This document shows positions 34,582 to 43,403 of a DNA stretch of 64,000 nucleotides, piece by piece. Position 1 is the stretch's first letter; each line of letters starts with the position of its first letter. The notes below the pieces were generated by a model, which had not been told where the DNA came from, searched no databases, and was given only the letters and a program-made list of their open reading frames with translations. Source of the stretch: Eutrophocola sp964601805 (GTDB taxonomy: Bacteria; Pseudomonadota; Gammaproteobacteria; Pseudomonadales; Pseudohongiellaceae); NCBI GenBank assembly GCA_964601805.1, contig CAZROW010000005.1, positions 1 to 64,000 on the forward strand. Reading direction: 5' to 3'. A program made the position numbers and the translations under genes.

Positions 34582-35367
34582 ATGGCTGACCATAATGACC
34601 AGGCCTTGCTGAGTGTGCGTGATGTGTCCCTGCAGTACCACACCGAAGACCGCGTGGTCACCGCCGTGCACAAGCTCAGTTTCGATGTCTTTGAGTCCGA
34701 GCGCTTTGTGCTTCTTGGCCCCTCCGGCTGCGGCAAGTCGACCCTGCTCAAGGCGGTAGGGGGATTCATCGAACCCGCCGATGGCGAAATGACACTTGCC
34801 GGCACCACCATTACAAAGCCGGGCCCCGACCGTGCCTTTGTGTTCCAGGAGTTTGACCAGCTGCTGCCCTGGAAAAACGTCCATGACAATATCACCTTTC
34901 CTCTGCTTACCGCCGGCATGGACAAGCATGAAGCCAGTGGACGTGCCGCACTGTATATCGACAAGGTGGGTTTGACCGGCTTTGCCGATAATTATCCCCA
35001 TACCCTGTCCGGCGGCATGAAGCAGCGCGTGGCCATTGCCCGCGCCATGGCCATGGAGCCTGAGATCCTGCTTATGGATGAACCCTTCGCGGCACTCGAT
35101 GCGCTGACCCGCGACCGCATGCAGGAAGAGCTGCTGCTCTTGTGCAGTGAAACCCGTTCCACGGTCCTGTTTGTGACCCATTCCATCGCCGAGGCCATTC
35201 GCATCGGTACCCGCATCCTGCTCCTCAGTGCCCATCCCGGGCAGGCGAGGGCGGAAATCAATTGTGATGGCACTGACCGTGAAGATGCCTCCGGCAAACT
35301 GCTGTCAACCCGCATCCAGGAACTGTTGTTCGGCAACCGTTTGGAAAAAGGAGCCAGTGATGAGTGA
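34582..35367 (+). CDS. NitT/TauT-type ABC transporter ATP-binding protein
   Basis: Product of 261 residues, one ABC domain: Walker A GPSGCGKST (about 49-57), Q-loop FQEFDQLLPW, signature LSGGMKQRV, Walker B LLMDEPFAALD and the switch His in VTHSIAEA. Matches SsuB/TauB/NrtD subunits. Starts 14 bp after the binding-protein gene and overlaps the permease start by 8 bp. Confidence 0.88.
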   Translation: MADHNDQALLSVRDVSLQYHTEDRVVTAVHKLSFDVFESERFVLLGPSGCGKSTLLKAVGGFIEPADGEMTLAGTTITKPGPDRAFVFQEFDQLLPWKNVHDNITFPLLTAGMDKHEASGRAALYIDKVGLTGFADNYPHTLSGGMKQRVAIARAMAMEPEILLMDEPFAALDALTRDRMQEELLLLCSETRSTVLFVTHSIAEAIRIGTRILLLSAHPGQARAEINCDGTDREDASGKLLSTRIQELLFGNRLEKGASDE

Positions 35368-36217
35368 GGCAAGACCGGAATATATTTACGAACCGGAAAC
35401 CGCGCTGACGGAAATCCGTGTGCGCGAGCGTTCCCTGGTGGGCAAACTGGCGGACAACGCCACGCTGCGCAAAACACTCTTGTTGCTGCTCATTGCCCTG
35501 GTCTGGGAAGTGTATGCCCGTGTGCTCGACAATGCCCTGGTGCTGCCGGCGTTTTCAAGTACCGTGGTTGCCATGATCAGCGCCATGGTGTCGGGAGAAC
35601 TGCCGCAGGCAACCATCTACACACTCACCCTGTTGTTCAAGGGTTACCTGGTCGGCGTACTCATTGCCGCGGCCCTGACCGCCTTTGCCAGCGCCACCCG
35701 ACTCGGCGCGGACCTGTTGGAAACGTTAACAGCCATGTTCAATCCGCTGCCATCCATTGCCCTGTTGCCACTGGCCATGATCTGGTTTGGCCTGGGTGAA
35801 GCCAGTGTCATTTTTGTCCTGGTACATGCCGTGTTGTGGGCCGTGGCCCTGAACACCCATTCGGGCTTTCGGGAAGTCAGTCGTACCCTGCGCATGGTCG
35901 GACAGAACTATGGACTCACCGGTCTGCGTTATGTCTGGCGCATTCTCATACCCGGCGCCTTTCCCAGCATCCTGACTGGCCTGAAAATTGGCTGGGCCTT
36001 TGCCTGGCGCACACTGATAGCCGCCGAACTGGTCTTCGGTTCAACCTCGGGATCGGGCGGGCTGGGCTGGTATATTTTTGAACGCAAGAACCAGTTGCTT
36101 ATCCCCGAGGTGTTTGCCGGTCTGCTGACCGTCATCCTGTTCGGGTTGCTGGTGGAAAACCTGGTGTTCAAGACCCTCGAAAAGCGCACCGTTTCACGCT
36201 GGGGTATGTCCGGCTGA
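35360..36217 (+). CDS. NitT/TauT-type ABC transporter permease
   Basis: Product of 285 residues from the ATG at 35360, preceded by AAGGAGCCAGTG; an earlier in-frame ATG would lie deep in the ATPase gene. About six membrane helices after a 45-residue cytoplasmic N-terminus, with the family loop GLTGLRYVWRILIPGAFPSI (the EAA loop contacting the ATPase). Last gene of the 30818-36217 operon and convergent with the hydrolase gene ending at 36233, only 15 bp away. Confidence 0.86.
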   Translation: MSEARPEYIYEPETALTEIRVRERSLVGKLADNATLRKTLLLLLIALVWEVYARVLDNALVLPAFSSTVVAMISAMVSGELPQATIYTLTLLFKGYLVGVLIAAALTAFASATRLGADLLETLTAMFNPLPSIALLPLAMIWFGLGEASVIFVLVHAVLWAVALNTHSGFREVSRTLRMVGQNYGLTGLRYVWRILIPGAFPSILTGLKIGWAFAWRTLIAAELVFGSTSGSGGLGWYIFERKNQLLIPEVFAGLLTVILFGLLVENLVFKTLEKRTVSRWGMSG

Positions 36218-36232
36218 ATCCCTGCTGTAAAT

Positions 36233-37528
36233 TTACTGGCAGACTTTTCCCTGGAAACACGGGCGCAGCATCGGGGCCGGTTCATGGTCTGCAAAAGGTG
36301 GAGCGCGATCAGGCCACTGCCCATTATCGAGCCGGCTTTCCAGGTGCCTGATCGCAGCCAGAGTCTGGGCTTCGTTGAAACCACAATGACCGGCTTGCTC
36401 AACATATTGCGAATCCATTAACGCGGCCGGTGCATATTCCGCATAACCGCGTTGCAGTGAGGGCGAAGTAATACCATCGCCGAAAGCCTGTACCCCCAGC
36501 AGGGGAACACGGGGCTGGGCAAAGGGTGTGTAGTTGATGCGCATGTACTGGACTGCTTGCGGGTCGGCAGCGATCCTGGGTGCTGCTGCCAGGGTGGCCA
36601 GGTCGGCGTCCAGGCTGATGCCCGCTGTGCGATAGAGCTGTTCCACCATGTCACGGCGTCCCGATGTTTCCAGAAGCGCCGCATAATCAATATTCTCGTT
36701 CCAGGAGAAATTTCCGCCGGCGCGTTGTTCCTGTTCAGTTCTCGGCAGAAACACACCGCCCGGGAATGAACCGATAATCTGTTCGAACTGTGCTTCAGCA
36801 TCATTGGCAGGTGGCTGCGGCATATCGGCCTGAGTCCAGCCCGGAATGCCGGCAAGTACACCTGCCAGGGCGATGCGGGCACGTCCCTCGGGCGTGTTGA
36901 CAGCCTCTTCCACAATAGATCTGACCAGGGCGCCATTTTGCAGGTCGTCATCAATATTCACGACCTGGATTTCTGAATCGGGTGCCACCAGTGTGCGGAA
37001 AACGAAGGCGCCATCCAGGCCCATGTTCATCATGCCCAGCGAGCCCCCCATGGAACTGCAAAATGAGATACCGCCATCAACCATGGGATTGCGGCGCTCA
37101 CTCAGTGCCGTGGTGACCAGGCCGCCCATGGAGTAACCAAAGGCAATTGTGCGCTGCGGGTTGCCATAGCGGCGGCTGAACTCGGTAATGACCGCTTCCT
37201 GGGCAGGTACCGCTTCAGCCAGTGCCCAGCCACCCGAGCCGTAATTGGATCCGGCCAATGCATAGCCCTGGGCCAGCAGTGCCTCTTCCACCTGGGCAGG
37301 TGCCGGTGCAGGTTGACCAGCCACAGGAGACCAGCCGCGACTGTGGACCAGCAAGGTGCCATTCCAGCGTTGGGGCAGGCGTGCGGACCACAGGATGTCA
37401 CCTTGCAGGACTTCGGCGTTGACCGCTTCGGTTGTCGGGGAAGAAATGGAATCGGTATTGGTCGCTGGTGCGTTGCATGCAGCAAGCATGCAGGCGCCCA
37501 GGGCAAGTGATAAATAGCGTATCTTCAT
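36233..37528 (-). CDS. Secreted alpha/beta hydrolase lipoprotein
   Basis: Product of 431 residues. The signal peptide ends MLAAC (lipobox). The fold is alpha/beta hydrolase: WNGTLLVHSRGW oxyanion region, NYGSGGWALAEAV, nucleophile Ser133 in FGYSMGGLV, a long lid (about 180-300) with MPQPPANDAEA, and a late AGHCGFNEAQTL holding the catalytic His. Large-lid hydrolases of this kind include tannase/feruloyl-esterase-like and polyester hydrolases, but the exact class is not recognised. It is downstream of the CE1 esterase gene (37579) in the same direction, so the two may form an operon; a near-match to the TTGTTAACAA site lies 33 bp upstream. Confidence 0.7.
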   Translation of the reverse strand: MKIRYLSLALGACMLAACNAPATNTDSISSPTTEAVNAEVLQGDILWSARLPQRWNGTLLVHSRGWSPVAGQPAPAPAQVEEALLAQGYALAGSNYGSGGWALAEAVPAQEAVITEFSRRYGNPQRTIAFGYSMGGLVTTALSERRNPMVDGGISFCSSMGGSLGMMNMGLDGAFVFRTLVAPDSEIQVVNIDDDLQNGALVRSIVEEAVNTPEGRARIALAGVLAGIPGWTQADMPQPPANDAEAQFEQIIGSFPGGVFLPRTEQEQRAGGNFSWNENIDYAALLETSGRRDMVEQLYRTAGISLDADLATLAAAPRIAADPQAVQYMRINYTPFAQPRVPLLGVQAFGDGITSPSLQRGYAEYAPAALMDSQYVEQAGHCGFNEAQTLAAIRHLESRLDNGQWPDRAPPFADHEPAPMLRPCFQGKVCQ

Positions 37529-37578
37529 GGGTTTCCCTGTTTCCTGATTTTTATCCGGTTATTGTTAACGCGTTCATG

Positions 37579-38757
37579 TTATCGCCAAAGTTGTGGCAGA
37601 AAACGATAGTACAGCAGGTGACGCCAGGTGACCCAGTCATGACCACCAAAGCCCCCGGCATAATATTCATGGTCGATGTTATGGGCCTTGAGAGCATCAA
37701 CCAGGCTGGCCACTCGAAGATTGAAAAAATCCTGCGCTTCCTCAACGCTGCCCTGGCCAATAAACAGGTAGTCAAAATAGTCATTGGCAGCAGGGTCATT
37801 GAGAAAGTCTGCCAGGACTGCTTCCGAATTTTCATCTCCGGCACTGAGAATGCCCAGTGAGCCAAACAGGTCGGGAGAGCGCAGCCCGATGAACAGGGTA
37901 TGACGTCCACCCATGGACAGGCCTGACAGGGCGCGGCCCCGGGGATTGGCCTGCGTGGCATACTTGCGGTCAATGATCGGGATGACATGATTGCGCAGTT
38001 CCTGTTCAAAAATATCGAAAGTCAGGTCCGCATGGCGGGGATGATTACGATGTACTACCTGGTTATTGGGAACCACGATAATCATGGGTTCGGCACGTCC
38101 TTCGGCGAGCAGGTTGTCCATGATGAAATTCACCCTGCCGTCAAAGATCCAGTTGGAAGGCAGGGAGCTGCTGCCGGCAAGCAGGTAGAGCACGGGATAG
38201 GTGCGGGTCTCGTCGTAACCGGGTGGGGTATAGACATAAAGCTCACGTTCACCGGCAGTGACTTCGGAGTGGTAGATGTGCCGGGTGACTGTTCCGTGTG
38301 GCACATTCTGCGCGTCGTACCACGACGGCCCATCGTCATGAACAACCAGTTTGCTGGTCGGCGGGGCCGCAGCAAAGGAGGCAATGGAGTTGTTCGGATC
38401 AGCGACCCGGGCGTCATCGATGAGTAAGCGATAGGTATAGATATCCGGTCGAACTGGCCCCACAGTCAGGGTCCAGGTACCGTCATCGTCTTTCCTGAAG
38501 GGGATAGCTTGACCGGATTCGCCCAGGGCAATGAGCAGGGAGGTTCCGGTCAGCTCGACATGGTTGGCTTCCGGCGCCTGTACACGAAAGGTAACCCGAC
38601 CATCCGCATGAACTTCGGGGGAATTGATTGCCGCACCGTAGGGTGTAAGGTTTTCCTTATTTTGCTGTGGATTCCAGTCAAGGTTGATGTTGGCCTGTTG
38701 GCCGAAACAGCAAACCGGCAACAACACAAGAAAGATGACAAGCTTTGTTGTGGACAT
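37579..38757 (-). CDS. Secreted CE1 feruloyl/acetylxylan esterase-like protein
   Basis: Product of 392 residues, start after CGGAGCCTCATT. The signal peptide ends near CCFGQ. An N-terminal Ig/CBM48-like domain (about 40-135; VHADGRVTFRVQAPEANHVE) precedes the CE1 catalytic domain: YPVLYLLAGSS, nucleophile Ser281 in LSGLSMGGRH and a late GFGGHDWVTWRHLLY that holds the His. This two-domain layout is common in feruloyl and acetylxylan esterases of arabinoxylan degraders. It may release ferulate, linking it to the hydroxycinnamoyl-CoA hydratase-lyase homologue divergently encoded at 39283 (inference). Confidence 0.8.
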   Translation of the reverse strand: MSTTKLVIFLVLLPVCCFGQQANINLDWNPQQNKENLTPYGAAINSPEVHADGRVTFRVQAPEANHVELTGTSLLIALGESGQAIPFRKDDDGTWTLTVGPVRPDIYTYRLLIDDARVADPNNSIASFAAAPPTSKLVVHDDGPSWYDAQNVPHGTVTRHIYHSEVTAGERELYVYTPPGYDETRTYPVLYLLAGSSSLPSNWIFDGRVNFIMDNLLAEGRAEPMIIVVPNNQVVHRNHPRHADLTFDIFEQELRNHVIPIIDRKYATQANPRGRALSGLSMGGRHTLFIGLRSPDLFGSLGILSAGDENSEAVLADFLNDPAANDYFDYLFIGQGSVEEAQDFFNLRVASLVDALKAHNIDHEYYAGGFGGHDWVTWRHLLYYRFLPQLWR

Positions 38758-39282
38758 AATGAGGCTCCGATAGATTCGGTGAGTGGCGAATATGCGCTGT
38801 ATTACTGTGTCAGCAACGCGAAAGCCTGTTCTTGTTATTCCGGGCCGGTTAAATGAATACTGTTAGCCAGCTGTTTCTTTCACAAACTCAAGGGTGGATC
38901 CTGATGTCAGTCCTGGAAAATCAGTGGCCGCATGTCAGGTAAAACCCCATCCAAATTGTTAACAAAATTATATACAATAGCAAGTTGCGCGGTGTGCGTA
39001 AGGACAATGGCCTGCTACTGAGCGGCTATTTCCCTGCGTGTTCGGCCGGCCACGAAAATAATAAGAAAAACGGGAATGTCTCCTCAAAAATGGCGAAATT
39101 AAAAAAGTGGTGTGTAGCATTCTGGTAATGCTGTTGCCAGCTTGCCTTGCCTGGATTTGCCCGGGCACCAGTTGTGCAAGGCCTGTTCCTGGATAAGGCA
39201 TACCTCTGTTTGATTTTTTACTATGCTATCAACAACCAGATAAATACATATAAAAAATTTCATTAGTCAAAGCGAGAAAACC
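38758..39282. other. 525-bp divergent intergenic region
   Basis: No convincing gene: short frames here have no ribosome-binding site or family pattern. It must hold promoters for the esterase (minus) and the hydratase-lyase homologue (plus). It contains the TTGTTAACAA site at 38956-38965 followed by an AT-rich TATATACAAT stretch that could be a plus-strand -10 element. Confidence 0.5.
38955..38966. promoter_or_regulatory. TTGTTAACAA palindrome (copy 2)
   Basis: ATTGTTAACAAA, eleven of twelve bases of the palindrome, about 198 bp upstream of the esterase start and 317 bp upstream of the hydratase-lyase homologue start. See the copies at 29545, 43222 and 59304. Confidence 0.5.
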
Positions 39283-40110
39283 ATGACGAACGACAAGACT
39301 GAAAAGGACACAGTTACCTATACTGTTGATGACGGTATTGCCTGGGTATTTTTTAACAGGCCGGAAAAGAAAAATGCCATGAACCCGACACTTAACCGTC
39401 GCATGATGGAAGTACTCGATACCCTGGAATACGATGATGATGTCTGTGTGCTGGTGCTGGGTGGCAAAGGCGATGCCTGGCAGGCGGGTATGGACCTGAA
39501 AGAATATTTTCGTGAAACCGAGAAGAAGGGGCTCAAGGGAGTGCGCCAGTCCCAGCGTGAATCCTATGGCTGGTTCCGGCGATTGCGCTGGTTCCAGAAA
39601 CCGACTATTGCCATGGTCAATGGCTGGTGCTTTGGTGGAGGCTTTGCCCCTCTCTATGCCTGTGACCTGGCGATCTGTGCTGATGAAGCCAGGTTTGGCC
39701 TGTCAGAAATCAACTGGGGCATCCTACCCGGTGGCGGTGTGACCAAGGTGGCGGTAGACCTGTTGTCCATGCGTGATGCCATGTATATGGCCCTGACAGG
39801 CAATACCATTGATGGCAAGACTGCAGCAGCGTGGCGCCTGGTCAATGAAAGCGTGCCGCTTGCGCAATTGCAGACCAGGACAGAAGAACTAGCACGGCTT
39901 ATCCTGGAGAAAAACCCGGTAGCCCTGAAAGCCACCAAGGATGCTGTGCGCCGGGTCAAGGATATGACCTATGACAATGCCGAGGATTTCCTGGTAAGAG
40001 CCCAGGAGGCTGCCAACTTTCATGACAATACCGGCAGGAAGGAAGGAATCAAGCAGTTTATTGACGAAAAGACATACAAACCGGGGTTGGGCAGCTATAA
40101 AAAATCCTGA
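39283..40110 (+). CDS. p-Hydroxycinnamoyl-CoA hydratase/lyase homologue (crotonase superfamily)
   Basis: Product of 275 residues, cytoplasmic. It is colinear with Pseudomonas HCHL, which splits feruloyl-CoA into vanillin and acetyl-CoA: NRPEKKNAMNPTLNR, WQAGMDLKEYFRE, PTIAMVNGWCFGGGF, SEINWGILPGG and a tail KQFIDEKTYKPGL. The catalytic Glu (142 here, 143 in Pseudomonas numbering) and Tyr75 are kept, but the positions of Ser123 and Tyr239, the latter contacting the phenolic hydroxyl, read Ala122 and Val238. Substrate scope may therefore differ. No feruloyl-CoA synthetase is in the window. It is divergent from the secreted esterase and ends at a strong terminator. Confidence 0.82.
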   Translation: MTNDKTEKDTVTYTVDDGIAWVFFNRPEKKNAMNPTLNRRMMEVLDTLEYDDDVCVLVLGGKGDAWQAGMDLKEYFRETEKKGLKGVRQSQRESYGWFRRLRWFQKPTIAMVNGWCFGGGFAPLYACDLAICADEARFGLSEINWGILPGGGVTKVAVDLLSMRDAMYMALTGNTIDGKTAAAWRLVNESVPLAQLQTRTEELARLILEKNPVALKATKDAVRRVKDMTYDNAEDFLVRAQEAANFHDNTGRKEGIKQFIDEKTYKPGLGSYKKS

Positions 40111-40166
40111 ACAGGATTGTTTGCATTATCTGCCACCGCTTTGCGGGCAACCTGTGATCATTACAG

Positions 40167-40204
40167 GCCAAAAAAAAGGGATGCTTATGCATCCCTTTGC
40201 TTTT
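40167..40204. terminator. Bidirectional Rho-independent terminator
   Basis: AAAGGGATGC (40175-40184) pairs with GCATCCCTTT (40189-40198) around TTAT, with a run of A before and GCTTTTCC after. It lies between the convergent hydratase-lyase homologue (ends 40110) and TonB receptor (ends 40334) genes. Confidence 0.82.
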
Positions 40205-40333
40205 CCTCGTCTTTCATTGCCCCGTTTTCCTCTTCCTTAAGACAACCCATCCTGTACCTGGCAATAATGCCGCCAGGCCAGGACAGGGTGTTCCCAAGGG
40301 GGGACCGGGGATCCGGACATACTTGTTACCGGA

Positions 40334-43060
40334 TCAGAACTTGGTGCGGACCGACACTGACAACAGTCGCCCGACAGGATTGGTATTGGTGGCATCATAA
40401 CCACCACTGCCATTGGAAGCCGGAGCTACGTTGACGTAGGGAGGATCCTCGTCAAAGACGTTACGCACTTCTGCAGTCAGTGAAATTTCCTCGGCGATAT
40501 CGCTGCCAAAGAAGTCATCCGGTCGCCAGGTCAGGGCGAGATCCACCAGCATGTAGGAATCCACGCCCTGGTTCGGGTTGATCAGGGTGTTCACGTAACT
40601 GTTTACATAAGACGCCTGCAAGCGAGTGGTGAACGGACCGTGATCCCACATGGCAACACCACGGGTTTTCAGCTTCATCGGGTTGAATATCTGGTTGCGC
40701 TGGTCAACCGGTGCGCCACCGGGTGTATAGGCCACGTTGAAGTCGGTCAGGTAGCTGGTGTTGAGTTGCAAGGACAATGTGTCTCCCTGTGAACCAACCG
40801 GCATGATGTGTTGCAGGTTGACATCAATACCCTTCATTTCCGAGCGACCCAGGTTCAGACTGCGGCCATCGACGAAAATACAGCTGGCCGGATCAGGTGT
40901 CGCAGTACAGGTATCGGATGTGCCAGGAAACTGGAGTAATGGCTTACCCTCGGCGATCAGGCCATTGAGGCGGTCGTAGGCAGCCTGGCCGGAGAGGATC
41001 ACGTCTGTTCCTGCATATTCATCAGCCAGGGTCAGTACGGACAGGTTCGACAGCAGGCCGGAGATGGTGTCTTCATAGGCTATGTCGAAGTAGGTCAGCG
41101 ACAGCGTCATGTTGTCGAGCAGGTTGAAGTCAGCGCCCACGGTCCAGGTGGTAGCTTCTTCAGGCCCAAGGTCCGGGTTGGGGCCGGAACCGTAGGTATA
41201 ACCGCTGATCTTGGGCGGGCCGCTGGGATCCGGGTTTGTGTAGGCCTGGATATACAGGCGCGAACTGTTGCCGAAGATTTCCGGGAAAGTCGGTGCCCGG
41301 AATGATGTACCGTAGCTGGCACGCATTTTTACGGTGTCGTTAATGGTCCAGTCGATGCCGATTTTTGGATTGGTGGTGCTGCCAACATCGCTGTACTTGT
41401 CGTAGCGCACCGCCGCGTTCAGTTGCAGGTCCTGGATACCAGGCATGGCATTACCTGGACCGACCAGGGGCAAAAGCACTTCGGCGTAGGTTGAATCCAC
41501 GGTACGGTTGTATGAACGCACATTGTTGGTACCTTCACCGAGAATCATGGTGAAGTCCTGGCCGTCATAACCCACGGCAAGGCGTGCCTGGCCGCCAGGC
41601 ATTTCAAACAGCGGGCCATTGAAGCCGGCCTGGTACACGGTCAGTTCACTGTTGGTCGGAAACTGGGACTGTGCGCTGAACATGCTGTCCAGGGTTGACT
41701 GGGTAGTCCTGCCCAGACCATAAGGATCAAAGGCGGTATTCGGATCGCTGCTGGCCAGTGCAACGGCAAGGGGTGAGCCGCCACCCCTGCTGTTGAGCCC
41801 TTGACCTGCATCGGCACGGTCCTCGGCTTCACCATAGCCAACCTTGGCATCAAAGCTCCAGTCGTTGGGTAATTCGATACGCACACCCGGGGAAAACTGC
41901 CAGTTTTCCTGGTAACCCAGGAGCTTGTTGAAATTGGTGTCATCCTCGAAGTTGTAGGCGATTCTGTAGCCGCCGGAACCCGGTGTATAGAAAGGTGGGG
42001 CCACGAAGAAGGCATTGGATTCAGGCACGGTGAAGGTATTGGTGACATGGCCCGGATTACGCACGAATTCTCGCTTGGCGTAATAGCCATCAACGATGAA
42101 TTCGATGTTGTCAGTCAGGTTCCAGTTTGCCGTTCCCAACACCGAGTTGTATTCCTGTTCGGGGAACAGGTCCTGTCCCTGCTGGCTGTCACACAGGTTG
42201 GCCGTACCTGGGATCAGGCTGTCGGCATTGGCTGCAGTATATTCTTCCGGCAGGGCATAGGTCTGACCGCCGTAACTCAGGGTGCCGGGCGAACAGGCAT
42301 TGACGCGGTAGTCAGGTCCGCCGAATGGTCTCTGGTCAGAGGTAAAGAAATCGCGGTCATCACCACTGAGGTTGGAACGGAAGGCATGATCCCAGGCCAG
42401 CATGAACTGGCCGCGGTCAAATTGTTTGCCAACGGCTACACCGGCATTCCATTCGTGGAAATCGCCATCAGTCGTCGGGGCATAGCGCGCAAAGGCTTCA
42501 ACACCGTCGAGGTTGCGGCGTGGAATCAGGTTGACTACGCCAGCCACCGCATCAGAGCCGTAAATGGCTGAGGCGCCATCGGCGATCACTTCGACACGTT
42601 CAACACCAAGGGTCGGCAGAATGGAAGGGTCAATGGCGCGACCGTTCGTAGTCAGGCGATGACCATCCATTATGATCAGGGTGGAAAATGGCCCCAGGCC
42701 ACGCAGGTTGACCGAGTTGGAATAGGTGGCATTGCCGTTACCGCCGGACTGGCCACGGGAGTTTTCGGAAAAACCCAGGTCAAACACCTGTGGTAATTCA
42801 CGGATCATGCGATCCAGTGTGACGGTACCGGAATTTTCGATGGCTTCCCGGTCCATCACCTGCACCGTGGCGCCAACAGGGGCTACCCCTTCAATTCGAC
42901 TGCCGGTGACGACAATTTCTTCAACACTGTCGCCTTCTTGGGCCAGTCCGGCCTGGGCGTACATGATGCTTGCGATACAGGTTGTTAACAAAGGTGTCGC
43001 ACCGCGTAATACCCGGTTGCGGTAACGGTTATTTGTTCTTTGATGCCCCTTTTTTTGCAT
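40334..43060 (-). CDS. TonB-dependent outer-membrane receptor
   Basis: Product of 908 residues, start after GAGGAATGCAATA. The signal (about 1-40) carries an extended basic N-region (QRTNNRYRNRVLRG). VEEIVVTGSRIEG opens the plug; VNLRGLGPFSTLIIMDGHR and VEVIADGASAIYGSDAVAG are standard plug motifs; the barrel ends RLLSVSVRTKF. Substrate unknown. Its position among two secreted esterases and the lyase homologue suggests uptake of esterified oligosaccharides or hydroxycinnamates. A perfect ATTGTTAACAAT palindrome lies 162 bp upstream and another TTGTTAACAA is inside the signal-coding region at 42982. Confidence 0.9.
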   Translation of the reverse strand: MQKKGHQRTNNRYRNRVLRGATPLLTTCIASIMYAQAGLAQEGDSVEEIVVTGSRIEGVAPVGATVQVMDREAIENSGTVTLDRMIRELPQVFDLGFSENSRGQSGGNGNATYSNSVNLRGLGPFSTLIIMDGHRLTTNGRAIDPSILPTLGVERVEVIADGASAIYGSDAVAGVVNLIPRRNLDGVEAFARYAPTTDGDFHEWNAGVAVGKQFDRGQFMLAWDHAFRSNLSGDDRDFFTSDQRPFGGPDYRVNACSPGTLSYGGQTYALPEEYTAANADSLIPGTANLCDSQQGQDLFPEQEYNSVLGTANWNLTDNIEFIVDGYYAKREFVRNPGHVTNTFTVPESNAFFVAPPFYTPGSGGYRIAYNFEDDTNFNKLLGYQENWQFSPGVRIELPNDWSFDAKVGYGEAEDRADAGQGLNSRGGGSPLAVALASSDPNTAFDPYGLGRTTQSTLDSMFSAQSQFPTNSELTVYQAGFNGPLFEMPGGQARLAVGYDGQDFTMILGEGTNNVRSYNRTVDSTYAEVLLPLVGPGNAMPGIQDLQLNAAVRYDKYSDVGSTTNPKIGIDWTINDTVKMRASYGTSFRAPTFPEIFGNSSRLYIQAYTNPDPSGPPKISGYTYGSGPNPDLGPEEATTWTVGADFNLLDNMTLSLTYFDIAYEDTISGLLSNLSVLTLADEYAGTDVILSGQAAYDRLNGLIAEGKPLLQFPGTSDTCTATPDPASCIFVDGRSLNLGRSEMKGIDVNLQHIMPVGSQGDTLSLQLNTSYLTDFNVAYTPGGAPVDQRNQIFNPMKLKTRGVAMWDHGPFTTRLQASYVNSYVNTLINPNQGVDSYMLVDLALTWRPDDFFGSDIAEEISLTAEVRNVFDEDPPYVNVAPASNGSGGYDATNTNPVGRLLSVSVRTKF

Positions 43061-43221
43061 TATTGCATTCCTCTTTTGAGTTTTTTCAGTATTTTTATGG
43101 AGTTACGTTAAAGTTGATTATTCTTGTTGTTGTCGAAAGTTCCCTTTTTATTACCGCTTTCGCATTCCCGCAGGGCGGTTTTGCTATCCTGAAAGCACCA
43201 GGAAGCAAAATTCTATGAATA

Positions 43222-43233
43222 ATTGTTAACAAT
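43222..43233. promoter_or_regulatory. ATTGTTAACAAT palindrome (copy 3)
   Basis: Perfect 12-bp palindrome in the 343-bp region upstream of the TonB receptor gene starting at 43060; the rest of that region holds only the hairpin at 43329. A further TTGTTAACAA core is at 42982-42991 within the receptor's signal sequence. Confidence 0.55.
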
Positions 43234-43328
43234 ATTTCCAACAATAATCCGACAGGAACGGCATAGTCAATGCCTAATGGTCAGATAATTGGGAATTGGG
43301 AGGAGCGAGAGCGAAGTTCTCAGCAAAG

Positions 43329-43357
43329 GACAGGCAGGAAATTCACTCCTGCCTGTC
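43329..43357 (-). terminator. Strong hairpin downstream of the VOC gene
   Basis: GACAGGCAGGA (43329-43339) pairs perfectly with TCCTGCCTGTC (43347-43357) around a 7-base loop. It lies 47 bp after the stop of the minus-strand VOC gene. On that strand it is followed by CTTTGC rather than a proper T tract, so it may be an mRNA 3'-end stabiliser rather than a full terminator. Confidence 0.5.
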
Positions 43358-43403
43358 GTCTGGAGGCACCGGGTTTGAACGCCCGGTTGAACGTGGAGAC
43401 GTA

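Noticed and set aside
38968..39201. Small gene in the esterase/hydratase-lyase intergenic region
   Set aside because: No ribosome-binding site, no family pattern and it covers promoter-like AT-rich DNA.
43370..43400. T-arm-like sequence suggesting a tRNA 3' end on the minus strand
   Set aside because: The GTTCAAA loop and flanking bases look like a T-arm, but one stem pair fails and no anticodon or D-arm is found upstream.
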